A DNA stretch of 64,000 nucleotides from Cristatella mucedo (Eukaryota; Bryozoa; Phylactolaemata; Cristatellidae), in the NCBI GenBank assembly GCA_009760855.2, contig WPIO01000005.1:6952001-7016000 (forward strand), given 5' to 3'. The position numbers and the translations under genes were made by a program. The notes under the pieces were generated by a model, which was not told the DNA's origin, made no database searches, and saw only the letters and a list, made by a program, of their open reading frames with translations. Below are positions 1-12,800 of the stretch, in pieces (positions within the stretch are counted from its first letter, which is position 1; the number at the start of each line of letters is the position of its first letter).

Positions 1-275
1 CAGTCTTTCTTTCTTACCACAGTGTTTGTGTATTTTCACTTCTGTCTTGTGGCCACTCATCCCCATCACAGCCTTCCTGCAAGTTATTGGCACCGCTGTG
101 GCACAACGCTTGTTCAGCAGAAGACAAGCGTAGCGCTTGAAAGAAGCCACTTTGACCTTTGTGTCTGCAGCTCAGACGCCCTCGTGCAGAGGCACCACCG
201 ACTCGCTTGCCGGCTTGGAGGAGCTGAGGCTGGGGCGGGTGGGCGTTGCCTGGGGAAAAGGGCAGGGTCGGTCAC

Positions 276-510
276 CTGGCCACCGTTGCTGTCCTGGCCG
301 GTGGCAGCGGTGGCAGCACGAAGCTCGTGCTCCAGTCTGCTCCTCGCTGCCTGCAGCTCGGCAGTGACGCTCTCCAGACCGTAGACCTGCTCGTTCTTCT
401 TGACGAGCTCTGACTCGAGCGCATTGGCTTGCAGCTGCAGAGCTCTCAGCTTCTCTCGCACAGCGCACAGCTCCGACGACAGGGTCTCCGTAGAGTCCAG
501 CAGTGACTGC
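276..510 (-). CDS. GOLGA1: Golgin-like gene, exon 6 (coiled coil)
   Basis: Acceptor tcgtccag, first base G completes AAG. It encodes 78 codons of coiled coil (ELCAVREKLRALQLQANAL; SRLEHELRAATA). The proposed donor is CAG|GTGACC at 275, phase 0; it is a weaker match than the others and the frame stays open beyond it, so this 3' edge is the least certain of the gene. The next exon would be outside the window. Confidence 0.6.
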
Positions 511-779
511 CTGGACGACAAAGAGCACCGACCGTGCAGGCAGGCGTGGCACACGAGCATCCGCATGGCAGAAAATCTCGAGATGCACACAGCAATGCTG
601 CAGCACGATCGGTTCCACTGTGGTGCACTGCAAGCCAGAGCAACCGACTACGTGGTAATAATAACAATTATCCTTATAAAAAACTAGATGGCATCCCAAG
701 AGAACAAAATCTGTGTGGGCACTCTAACTGCTGGAAAGGAAGCGTGTAAATGGTTGGTCATAACACGCACAAGTTCAGA

Positions 780-814
<35 letters not shown>

Positions 815-3800
815 GGGCAATTCACACGGCCAGAGCAAAAGCTCTGAGGTGCAAGAAGGCTTCCGAGTTCTTTTGTTTTTCGACAAATCAGGAGATGATA
901 TGAGATGTCAGTCGGTAATGAGTTCCGGGCTTTGGGAGCACAGTAAGTGAAGGCACGGCCTCCGAGGAGTTTGAATTCGTTAGAACCAAACGACCAGAGT
1001 CTGAGCAGCATGTGGTGCAACCGGTTAAGGAATAAAAATAATATGAATATGAATACGACGAAGGTCGAGAGGCCGAGTTCTACACCAACTGTAAGTACCT
1101 TACGGTGCAGGTGGGAAGATCCAATCACGAATGCATGGACCAGCCTGGCTCTGGTGCCCTAATATAAGCCTGCCTGAATTGTTTGCAAACGAAAGTGATA
1201 GTACGCGGATTTGACATAGGTGCTGATGTGGTCAGCTAGCTAAAAGTCATTTCACTTTGGAGGAGGGCACCCACAGGTCGTACACAAGTCACAGGAGATA
1301 TGCTTGTCAAGACAAATTTTTAGGACCGATCCGATTCAGATATCAGTGTAACATTCCGATATCAGTGTAACACTAGGTTGCCTAAAGTTAGTACATTGGT
1401 TTTGTCGTCATTCAATCTAAGAAAGGCTCCTGCCATCCAAGAACCAATGTCAGAAATACAAGCTTCAAGGGAGCTGAGTGAGTCTGGGATACTAAAACGC
1501 AGGGAAGGATGAAAGCACAATTACAGTATTTTTTGCATAATATCGAAAACCTAGATTGTGCTTGGCGATTACATTACTACATTGGCAATGGGCCAAAAAC
1601 AGACCCGTGGGGCAGCATATTATGCTTCAAAGGCTCACTGGAAATGTAGGTAGCTGACATCTATTCCCTGGATCATCCCAGTGAGATAGGTGCCATACCT
1701 TTTTAATACACTGCCTGTGATGCCTAGGTGAGAGAATAATAATAATAATAATAATAATAATGCACTTGATAAAGTGCCCTCAGAGAACTCAATCTCTTTC
1801 TAGGTGCTTCACATTTGCTGCAAAGGGAAGCGCGATTGAATGGTGAGTAATATCATCCTTGATAAAGAACATGAATAACATGGTTAGGGGTGACATGCAC
1901 AGGGTCAGCATGCAAATGTGGTTAGTGGCAGCATGCACAGTGTCAGCATGCATAAGCACATGGAGGGTGAATCACAGGGACCCACTAAATGCTCTCCTAA
2001 ATAGGTGTGTTTTTAAGTTCTTTTTAAATGTGGTCAAGTCAGGGGATGCTCTGACGAAAGTCGGGAGGGAGTTCCAGGCTTTGGGAGCATACGAACTAAA
2101 TGCACGGTCTCTAAAGGATTTGAGGTTTGTACGAGGTGTGGTAAACTGTTGGATTCCGAAGAGCAGGTGGTACGATGCTTGGCCTGGCGGGGGCACGTGA
2201 TGGTAGATGGCACGTGCCCAAGAAGGATTTGGCGATAAAATATCTTGCAGAACTAGCAAAGTCTCTGCCTATGCCAGCTTTCCCAAGAAGGTCGCTATAC
2301 ACATGCCACAGTGCTAATCTTTGGAGCAATTGTACTAACACCTGACTGGAACTTACCTGCTAGGTTTGAACTTCTGATACAAATGCATAACAAGACCGCT
2401 ACTACTCGTTTCCACAATCTTTGACTGGACCGGCAATAGGGAGAGGGGGTGGAAGTTGCTTAAGTTCTCCTGGTTTAATATCGACCTTTAAAAGAATATC
2501 GGCCTGACAAATAGGTTCTTTCAAAAAATGTTAGGACACTCTTGAGACCGAAAACTTAACTACGCACTTAGCTATGAACACCAGCAGTAAATCTATTAAT
2601 CTTAGGAAGAAAACAGCAAGTGTGGGGTCTAGAGCACTAGAAGCCTTCTTAGACAAGGAGATCAACTTCGAGATGATGGTAGCAAGTACAGGTCTGTAGG
2701 ACATCGAGGAAGAGAAAAGACAGGAAGTTGAAGACTACAGATGTGACATTACTTTGGCGATGGACTTACTGATTTTTTTTTATTTACTACCAAAGAAGCC
2801 AGATAAACGATGGACTGGAGGACCACAAGGATCGTTAGGTATAGTGAAGTTAGGGTGAGGTTAGGAGATGGCTGACGATCGAGATCAACATTTCTGGGTT
2901 GGGCATCTGAAATCTCACTGTGCTCATATCTTAAATACATATGTAAAGATAGATTTGGCCTTAGCTTGGAAGAATAAGTGTGATCACAATAATCCTTACA
3001 TTTAAGCTTGAGCTTTATATTCCCAGTTGGTTTAACTTCTGGAGTAAACCAGAGGCTAAATGGGTGAGCAAATACCATGCTCTTAGCCCAGGGAGTAAAC
3101 TCATCCAGAACATAGGCAAGTGTCGTATAGCAGTATTCTGCCACTGAGGTCAGGTCAGATAGAAGATCGAGCTGAAGTGGTGAAGACAATATTTCTTTAC
3201 GACCCGCTTCAATATCAAGGTTCTTGAGTTTTGCCATTTGCAAACGATGGGCATACTAATGAATAAGGCTGCAAACCCGATCTGCCGGCTACGCTTAGGC
3301 TAACTTATGCTGTCTGGCATAGCCAACGTGTGAGGGTGGGTGTGCGCTCGCACACGAGTGTGTGTGCATGCGTGAGTTTGTGAGCGTATGCGCGTGTGCT
3401 CACACAATACACACGCAATCAAGTTGCCTGTGCGTGCGAGCGTGTGCGCATACACGCAGCGATAGAGCCTGGGGGCAGGGAGCATTTCCCACCACTACAG
3501 CATGATAGCTAGCTACCTTGGCTGCCGCCTGTTCTTATAAACCCAATCGTCACAACGACAAAATTATATCTTAATTCTACTCGATGAGAAGCCGTCGAGT
3601 CGAGTTCGTGTCGGATAAACACTATGATTTTGTGCTATCACTTTTCTTTAGTTGCAAGTCGATCCATGTCTACATGAAAATATTGAGGGCCGGGCCCCCT
3701 GCATGGAGATTTTGCAGGTCTTGACTCCCCCAGGATAACAATCATGGCTCCACCACTGCGCTCATGCAAGTGTGTGCACATGGTGCTGAGAGATCACCAA

Positions 3801-6800
3801 CTTTTTTATCAAGGCTACCTAAAAGGTATTGTTAGGCAGCATATCCCGGGAGCACATCCCGGGACACTGTCAACGAAAGGGGCCTACAAGCACTCACTTC
3901 TAACAAAAAACATTGTCACACTTGCATGCACGCACTTTATACATCTGCAGAGGCTTGGATTTTTATGTACCTGTGCACTTTTACCTGAGAATGCATTATA
4001 TACTAATAAATCTGGTCATGAGTTAAGTTACCAAGTGGCAACCGGGTCATGAGCCGTGACTTGCAATTGCATTGCGAGTTCTTGAATCGAAGGGCCAGAG
4101 AAATTCTGCTTTAAAAGTGGCACCAGGGAGACAAGGAGGTATAAGGGGGAGAGGGAGGCAGGCCTCAATAGAGCTATCCTCACCAGTCAGCCCACACGCC
4201 CCAACCGCCTCATCGAGAACCTTGCATATCGCACTAGCGAGCTGTCTCCTGATGGCCTGGTGGAGAGGTCGCTGATTCTGCAACCCGAGGACCCGAATTC
4301 GATTCAAGCTTGCAGTAGGACGCTTTGGTCGGTCAGCTGACACTGAAAACAAGCAGGTGGTTAACACTGAGGGCATGGAATGGCATGGCATGCCATACAT
4401 TTAGGTGGCTGGCAACATGAACGGTGCTCAAAATGCTGTTTCCTTAGTGCACACGCAAAGAGACCTGGTAAGGCCCAGGGATGAGGTGCTTCCCTTTAAC
4501 GACCGGGGTCATGGGCTCGAGCCCTGCGGCACACGCAAAGTGCCAGGATAGATATTGTGCTTGCTTAGGGAACTGCCAAAATGAAGCACCCGTTTATTTC
4601 ACGGACCACTCATCGTCGCTTGTGGTTTAAGCCATAAGGATTGACCGCGAATGCAGACGCCTGAGGTGGCGGCGAGGCGGCATGCGGCGGCGGCAGCAGC
4701 AGTGCCACAAGCGTGAAGCACTCACTTCTCGGCCTGCAGCTGCGCTTCGAGCTCGTCGCGGGCAGCCAGCTCACCGGCGTGAGCGCTGGCTGCAATGGCC
4801 GCCTCGCTGGCCAACCGTCGCAGCTCGCCCAACTCGTGATCGCGACGCCGAAGCTCGTCCTGGCACTGCGAGAGCTGCACGATCGACGGATGTAAACGAA
4901 GCGATAAGCTAACAGGCAGGCAGGCGCAAACGGGTAGTGAGACAGCGAGCACATAGTTCATGTCTCGCACTGCCTCAGGCACTATCAGAGTAGGGTGGCG
5001 GGATCGATAACTATATGGCTGTTGCCAGGCAGGCAAAGCGTACAATGCGACATCATTAACACTCATGATGTAAGGTTTAGGTTCCCTTAGGTCCACGACA
5101 TTCGACGTGGGACATTCCTTGCCCTCTTCCCCAGGTGATGCCTATCTATTCTTCGTAAACATGAGCAGTTGCTAAGAGAGAATCGTGATCACGTTAGATA
5201 GACAATTTAAAAGTGCAGACTTCCTACTTTACTGCATGCCAAAGTCAAGACATCACACAGTTGTAAGTAAAGGTAGTATTCTATCAAGCAGCTAAGCCCA
5301 CATATCGACGAAGACAAGAGAATTGAGTGTTAGCTAGGCTGGAGATTCTGCTATTGTGAGCACGAATCCTGTGCGTACGAATTGCGAGTAGCAATCACAC
5401 ACATGTCCGCAACAAGTTAATGAGAACTCGAGCACTAGACCAGAAGCATGCAAAGTTGGCACTTAACAGCAATAGACAGACAGCAGCCGCAAAGTACTTC
5501 AGGAGAAAAAGGGCCGGCGATCGGCATACGGAACGCAGGCAGCACTGCTGAAACAGCAGGGAAAACAAGTTTTGCAGCCTGGGACCATCAAAGGCAGGGC
5601 TGCCAAGAGCTATCTTTAAGCAAAAACACGCGATGCACATGCAAGAAGTGAGAAGGGTGGCAACTGTAATAAGACGGCAAACCCGAGCTGAGATAAACCA
5701 CTAAAAATTAGCAGAAGAAGCAGAGTGCCCGAGCGCTTTGCTCCCTACATCCAGTCGAACAGAAGGTCCTCCACAAACAAGCACAGCATCATTCGTCATC
5801 ACAGCAAAGAGTTGGAGAATAACTACTGCCAACAGAGCAGAATAACGTTATCAGTGGCATGCGACAAGCCATCGGCCACTGTCAGAGCAACGTCAGCACG
5901 TCAGAGCTTTCAACTATGCTCGGACTGGCGCTCAAAGGACGAGAGCTTTGCATGTCTCGCTGCGAAAACTAGCAGCCGCAGCTGCTGCAAGGATACGCAC
6001 CTGCCTGGGCGTCCACAGTCACACGCAGAGCGCACTCGCACTCACCGCTAGGCTCATTTTCGAAAGGTCGTCGGCAGCCAGGGCACGGCACTTCTCCTCA
6101 GTCGCCAGCACCGTCTCCGCGCACTGCCGGTCGGCGAGCGCCAGCTGCTGCCGGTGCGAGGCTTCGGCCTGCCGCGCACCGGCCTCGTACTCGGCGAGCT
6201 GCTTCCGGCACCGCTCCTCGTGCTCTTCGCGCAGCCGTCGGACTACGTCAGCAACGGCTTAGGACGGGGGGGGGGGATTGGAGGGGAGTAAACGAAAAAA
6301 AAGACGTTAGCGCAAAGCACGCCAGCACGACAGCATCTTCGAACCACTGCCGACTGAGCGGCCGATGCAGGTGGCCAGTGATGCTCGGTCGAGGCAATTT
6401 ACCGGCTTTCTGCTCTCTCAAATCAGCCTCCAGCCGCGACAAGGCGCTCTCCTTGACCTGAATGGCGGCCGCCTGCTCCTGCGCTCTGCACTCGAGAGCT
6501 CGAAGCTGGTCGCTCTTTTTGCTGAGCAGCTCGAGCAGCCGCTCTCGTTCGCCGGGACGCGCCGCAGGACGGGCCGCCGCTCCGTGCGACTGCAGTGAAC
6601 GAGGAGCGAGGGCCTGAGTAGCAGAGCTGAGCTGAGCTGACCTGAGCTGAGCACGGTGGCACACTGCTCGCCCGAGAGAGGCTCGCTTTCGTCTGCCTGA
6701 CAAGCCCTGGCGGCAAGCCCTACCCCGTTTTCAGGGCAGCATACATACGGCAAATGAGGCACAGGGTCAGCGCATAAGAAAAGCAGAAGAGCACGCGCCT

Positions 6801-9800
6801 CAAGTCGCACGCGGGTCACTTTGCACGTGGAGAAAGTCGAGCACGTGAAGCAAGCTACATGTGGATCACGTCGGCACGGGACGGTGCACGTGCGCTGCTG
6901 CCGAGTGCGGGTGCTCGCTTATGCAGAATATCGATTTTTCTAGAACTGGCGGACAGCGCGAACTTATGTCAAGCAACACTGACGAAGACATATTCATCTG
7001 CGTGGCGCCCCAATAGAACTCTATCTCTGCCCACACACTTCACATGAGCCGCATGGCTCGAGCCCACGACCTCGGTAGCTCCAAGGTGAGCTCGCCTCAC
7101 CCCCCTGGGCCAAAGCAATGATCTGCTCCAGATGGAATGCAATATGGCCGTAGTCAGCAGCTGCTCGACCTCTCGCTTGCTAGGTTTGCCAGAGCAGAAA
7201 GTGAGCTAGCCAACTGACTACTGAGCACTCCCTCTCACGAAGCCGTGCAGCTAAGCAGTGATCACACCTGCCATCTGGCCAAGCAGCAGCAAGTTCAAGC
7301 ACTGCGCTGGCAGCCCGGAAGGCACCGGCGTCCCACCCGAACTCAGCCTATGGCAGGCAGCACGTAAGATCGACAGTCGACCTTAAGCGCTCCGAAGTGA
7401 CCAAGGACCGCTCGATGACACGTGACAGCGCGTGCCAGGTCTTGCTCAGATGCCAGCTCGGCTCGCGCAGGCGCTCACGCTCGAGGAGGCGGATCGAACT
7501 TCCGCTCTTCAAGGCCAGCTCAGATTAGACGATCGAGCAGTTGAGCCAAGGTTGAGAGCGCTTAACGACCGGGTGTGCTGGCACTACGAACGGCTACGAT
7601 GGGAGTAAAAAACGGGGGGGGGGGGCTTCCGGCCGGCACCTTGACCGGCAGCCAAAGGCAGCCGATTTAAAGCAAGGGGAGTACTGGGCGGCTTCGTGCC
7701 GAAACCCGCGCACGCCAAGCAGCAGCCGCCTGCGACCCGACGTTGCTGGCTCCCTCTCGCAGCCACTCCGGGCTTGAGGCAGCCGCAGCACTCCGCCAGC
7801 AATCCGTGTGCAGGCGGGCGCACATGCTCGGCAGGCTGAAGGATCGCAGACGGGCATGCATGAGCAAGCGCTAAGTAGGAACGCAGTATCGCTCGCTGCT
7901 TTGCCCGCCTACTGGAGGGTGAAGCGAGCCAAAGTGTCACGCGTGGCAGCATCATCCGACATGGCACAGTGTCCTTTTGCACAACTTCGACCGGGTGCAA
8001 TCACTCACAAATTCTAGCTCGGTGGCAGCACGTGGTGGCTCAGCAAAAACGCTCCAGCAAAGATGCTTTCTTGCACTGCTCCCGGGAAAGATGCACCGGG
8101 CCGGGCCAGACGCCAGTCACTGACTGAAGCCAAGGCTTAGTCGCAGCCTCAACGACAGCTGGCAGAGAATAACTGTGACACAGCTGCTCCGGCGCCCACG
8201 ACCGGCTAGCCGGCAGCAGAAAGGCTGGGCCGGTGGATGACGGAGCTACTGCCAGAAATAAAAATGCTCACCAACACCGGGCTTGGAGAGGGCTCTCCAG
8301 CGTCGCTGCTGCCACCGCCGCCGCCACCGCCCCCTGGCCGCTGCTCCGCGGCTCGGGCCGGCTGGGGCTCCTCTCGCCAGGCGGCGCTCCGAGCCGGCGA
8401 TCCTTCGCTGCTGTCTGGAACGTCGGTGACCGGAGCAGATTTAGCAGGTGCTGTCAAAAATTGTTGGCAGCAAACGCCGACGGACGCTCGGCTGTTCACA
8501 CAAACGAGGAGCTTTATCACATTTACGAGCAACAAACTCATTTCCACACGACCATCAACTGCGACAACCTAGCGGCACAAAGTCGTCGCGAGCACAGCAA
8601 GTATTACTTTCAACATGCAAGTCAGCAATGAGAGCTGCTAAGTGGCAAGCTGTAGCAAAACGTGGCATCCTATCCTCACTAGTGTTACTAGGTGAAAAGT
8701 TTTTTTTAAATTAGTTAATGCACATTCTCAAAAAAGGATGGGCAAACCAAGTTGGTTAATCATAAATTGGGATGCCTAACCATCCAAATAGGCTCAGCAA
8801 GCTTATCTCCAGTAGCATCTGCATGGAATCTGCATGTCGTGTTCTAAAATGACCTCTCACTAGAGGACCGAGTCAGTTCAGCAAACAAGTCAGCCTACTT
8901 TTAGCTATGGGTCTCTGCAAAAGTTCGGGTCTGCTTAGATAAGAATACCGCAGGGACGCTGGTGCGTGGATTTGTGACATCTCAGCTTGGCTTCTGTAAC
9001 ACACTACTATATCTGGTCTTCCTGCCTGTGCAACAAGATGCTTATAAGTGGGGCATAACTCGTCAGCTAGGGATTGCCTGTCGCTGTGTACGTTCGAGCA
9101 ATTGCCACACGTTACTAAACTTCTCAGCAACATGCACGGGCTCCTCGTCAAGAAACGCATCGATTTCGAGGTTCAGTCACTCACTTTTAGGTCTCTTCGC
9201 TGTCGTTTAGCTATGCCTCTCACCAATCTCAAATACTTTGAAGACTGTGCTTTCAGTTTGTATTCTCCCAAAGCCAGGAACTCACTCACGAATGACGTCA
9301 CAACGCCCATGACTTTATATTTAATAAGAAGCTAAAAATCCAGCTGTTCTTCAAAGCATTTGCTCCGACCACATAAATCGACATTTCTGTGCTTTTGAGT
9401 GCAAGCACTATGCATGCTGTCATCCTTTGTGTGCTTGTGCGTACTGATACTATATACATGTTATCACTGACAATGGACAACCTTCCTTACCATGTAAAGT
9501 GCTTACATGCAGATGTCGTCCTCTTGAGGTGTCACAGAAACTCCTAATAGTGCTATTCCTAACATTTAAGAAATGTTAAGGTCGGATAGCATTACGATTG
9601 ATGCACATAGCAGTCTCTCGGAGGTATAGCCTCTTCAAACATTGGTCGCTATCAAAACCGTTATCGCCGAGGAAGAAGCTTGGCCTCAAGCTAGACTTGG
9701 GATTTTTTTAGCCAGCAGTTCACCTCGCGTACAAGCTAAAACATCAACAGCAAAGATGCGCGGACTAAGCACGAGCAGACCCGGAAGAGGCTGCCACCAA

Positions 9801-12800
9801 GCACTTGGATCACTTAATAATAATAAAAATAATGTACTTAATAAAGCGCCCTCAAAGAACTTAATCTCTTACTAGGCGCTTTACATTTGCTGCAAAGGGA
9901 AATGCAATTGAATGGTAAGTAAAATCATACTTGAAAAACAAACAAAATGAATAGCATGGTTAGGGGTGACATGCACAGGGTCAGCATGCAAATGTGGTTA
10001 GTGGCAGCATGCACAGTGTCAGCACGCATAAGCACATCAAAGACGAATCACAGTGACCCACTAAATGCTGTCCTAAATAGGTGTTTTTAAGTTCCTTTTA
10101 AATATGGTCAGGTCAGGGGATGTTCTGACGCAGGTCAGGAGGGAGTTCCAGGCTTTGGGAGCATACGAACTAAATGCACGGTCTCCAAAGGATTTAAGGT
10201 TTGTACGAGGTATTTCTGGACTGTTGGATTCCGAAAAGCGGGTGGTACGATGCTTGGCCTGACGGGGGAGTATGTCGGAGAGATAGGCTGGAGCCATAGA
10301 ATGAAGGAACCTAAAAGTGAGCGACAAAACCTTGAAGTCAATCCGTTGCTTGACTGGTAGCCAGTGCAGGTCGGCGAGAAGTGAAGTAATGTGGCAACTG
10401 CGACGCTCATGACAGACAAGCCTAGCTGCAGAGTTTTGCACCAGCTGCAATCGCCTGATCGCACATGCTGGTAGGCCAGTAAGCAGGGAGTTGCAGAAGT
10501 CGAGACGGGATGTCACGAATGCATGGACCAACTTAGACGTGGTATCCTTACCTAAACAAGCCCGAATTTTAGCAACGTTATGAAGCTGAAAATAGGCAGA
10601 TTTGACTGTGGAGCTGATATGGTCGTCTAACGAGAGGTCGCTTTGGAATATGACACCTAGATTTCGAGCTGATTCAACTGCAGATATGCTGGCAGAGCCA
10701 ATTTTGAGAGACAGCCTTTCCCATCTCTGAATCACACTGGATTTGCCCATAACTAGTAAGTTTTGCCATCGTTTAGTTTTAGAAAATTTGCTGCCATCCA
10801 TGTGCGGATGTCATCAATGCATGCAGCAAGTGAGTTGAGAGAATTTGAGGTGCTCGAAGGCTGGGAGGGATCAAAGCAAAGGTACAACTGAGTGTCATCC
10901 GCATAGAAGTGAAAGCCTAGATTGTGCTTGGCAATTACATCAGCAAGAGGGAGAGTATAAACCGTGAAAAGAACCGGACCTACCACGGAGCCCTGAGGTA
11001 CTCCATATTTCAGAGGTATTTCAGATGATCTTTGTCCATTCACGTCAATACTCTGGAGTCTGCCACTGAGATAGGACCTGAACCACTGCAGAGCAGTGCC
11101 AGTGATGCCCAGGCGAGATGAGAGGCGCTCTAGAAGAACTTTGTGATCGATGGTATCAAAAGCTGCCGAAAGATCAAGCAAAACAAGCAGAGACACTCTA
11201 CCCATGTCTGCATTCCTAAGTAGGTCGTTGTATACCCTAAGCAATGCTGACTCTGGTGAGTTATTAGCTCTAATGCCATACTGGAACTTACTAGCAAAGT
11301 GTGAGGTTTCGATATATGAGTTCAGCTGGTCTGCCACGACCCGTTCCAGTGTCTTTGATAGGAATGGTAGAAGGGAGACTGGGCGGTAGTTGCTCAAGTT
11401 CTCTTGGTCTAGTGCTGCTTTCTTGAGAAGAGGCCTGACTACAGCTTTTTTGGAAGGTGCTGGGACATGAAGTGAGGCTAATGACATATTAATGATGTTA
11501 GTTATGCATGGCAGCAGCAGATCAATGCAACGTAGGAGCAGGACAGTGGGAATAGGGTCAAGAGGACTTGTTGTCTTCTTTGATTGCCATAAGAACTTTA
11601 GGACTAGATCACTAGTGACCTGCTTAAATGCAGACATTGAGGTGCAGCCAGGAGCCGAGGACCAGCATTCTAGTGGAGATGTTGTCATCGCAGGGATGAA
11701 TTCCCTGATCTTGTCTATCTTCTGCACAAAGAATCGAGAGAAGCGATCAGCTAGATCATCACAAGCATCATCAGGTAAGGAGCTAATCTGGGAACGGTTG
11801 AGGAGATGGTTTATTGTCGACATCAGCATTTTTGGATTGTGCATCTGTGATTCAACAATGTTTCTATAGAAGCTAGACTTGGCCTTTGCTAGGATCGATT
11901 GGTACGACTTACAGTAGTCTTTATATGCCTGTCGATGGACAGTTAGTCCGGATCTTTTGTATGCTTTTTCAAGCTTTCGTTTAGTAGACCTGGCTAGTTT
12001 AATGTCTGTGGTAAACCATAGGCAGTCTGGGCGGGGGCGCACAGTGCGCTTTGTCAGAGGTGCAAACTCGTCGAGCATGTCAGCTAGTGTTGTGTTGTAG
12101 CTATCTATCAATGATGACAGATCGGAGGGAGGACTGAGCAGCAGAGGCGAAGCAGATATTCTCGCACGGACAGCATCGATGTAAGGGTCTTGAGGTTTCG
12201 CGATTCACAGGTTATTTTAGAGGAGGATGTGGGCACACACTGTAGATTGAATGAGATCTGCATGTGGTCAGATAAGCAGGATTTAGTAATAATTGGTGAT
12301 GACAAAGTGCAGTTGTATGAGAAAATCTGGTCGAGTGTGTGACCCTTGATGTGGGTAGGGCCATGCACATGAGCCACAAGAGACAATGAGTCAGTCAATG
12401 ACTTGGGTCCACGTGGTGACCAGAAAGAGCTCAGCTAGGAGCGACACTTGATGCTCACCAGAACTTGGTCTCGCTCTAGCTGATGCGGATGATACTGCGT
12501 CTTCAGAGGTGGATCCACTCGGCGGAGGCAATGCTGCCGGAGATTGCTGACGCACAGCATCGGCTGCCGGCAAACGCATGCCGGCACCCGGCTCTCCAGT
12601 CGGCTGCTCGACACGAACAACTGAGGTGGTGCCCGCAGCAGCAGCAGCAGGGCATCCGGCGGCGGGGACATCCTCAGCGGCGCCGGGCTCGTCGCCGACT
12701 CTCGAGCGCCACTCCGAGTCGTCCGATCTGGACGCAGAGTGCCGGGCTGTGGCTGCCGGTGATGATGGCTGGCTGTCCGACAAGCTGACCTCCGCATTGA

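Larger units (their letters stand above)
9816..12440 (-). mobile_element. CR1/L2-type LINE, 5'-truncated, best copy in the window
   Basis: Non-LTR retrotransposon in intron 1 of the golgin-like gene, same strand. Order from its 5' side: the end of an apurinic endonuclease domain (GPTHIKGHTLDQIFS..SDH, 12398-12108), a reverse transcriptase ORF (12111-10753, with FYADDTQLYL near its end), and the conserved C-terminal segment (10801-10073, HWLPVKQRIDF; AFSSYAPKAWNSL). The frame shifts between these blocks near 12108 and near 10765, so it is dead in this copy. The 3' end is an imperfect hairpin tail (GCGCCTAGTAAGAG.. GAGGGCGC) followed by an ATT microsatellite. The same family recurs more than fifteen times here in both orientations. 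Confidence 0.92.

Noticed and set aside
7584-8000. 138-codon frame in golgin intron 2
   Set aside because: GC-rich composition, frames open on both strands, runs through a G12 tract; no splice-consistent link to the gene.
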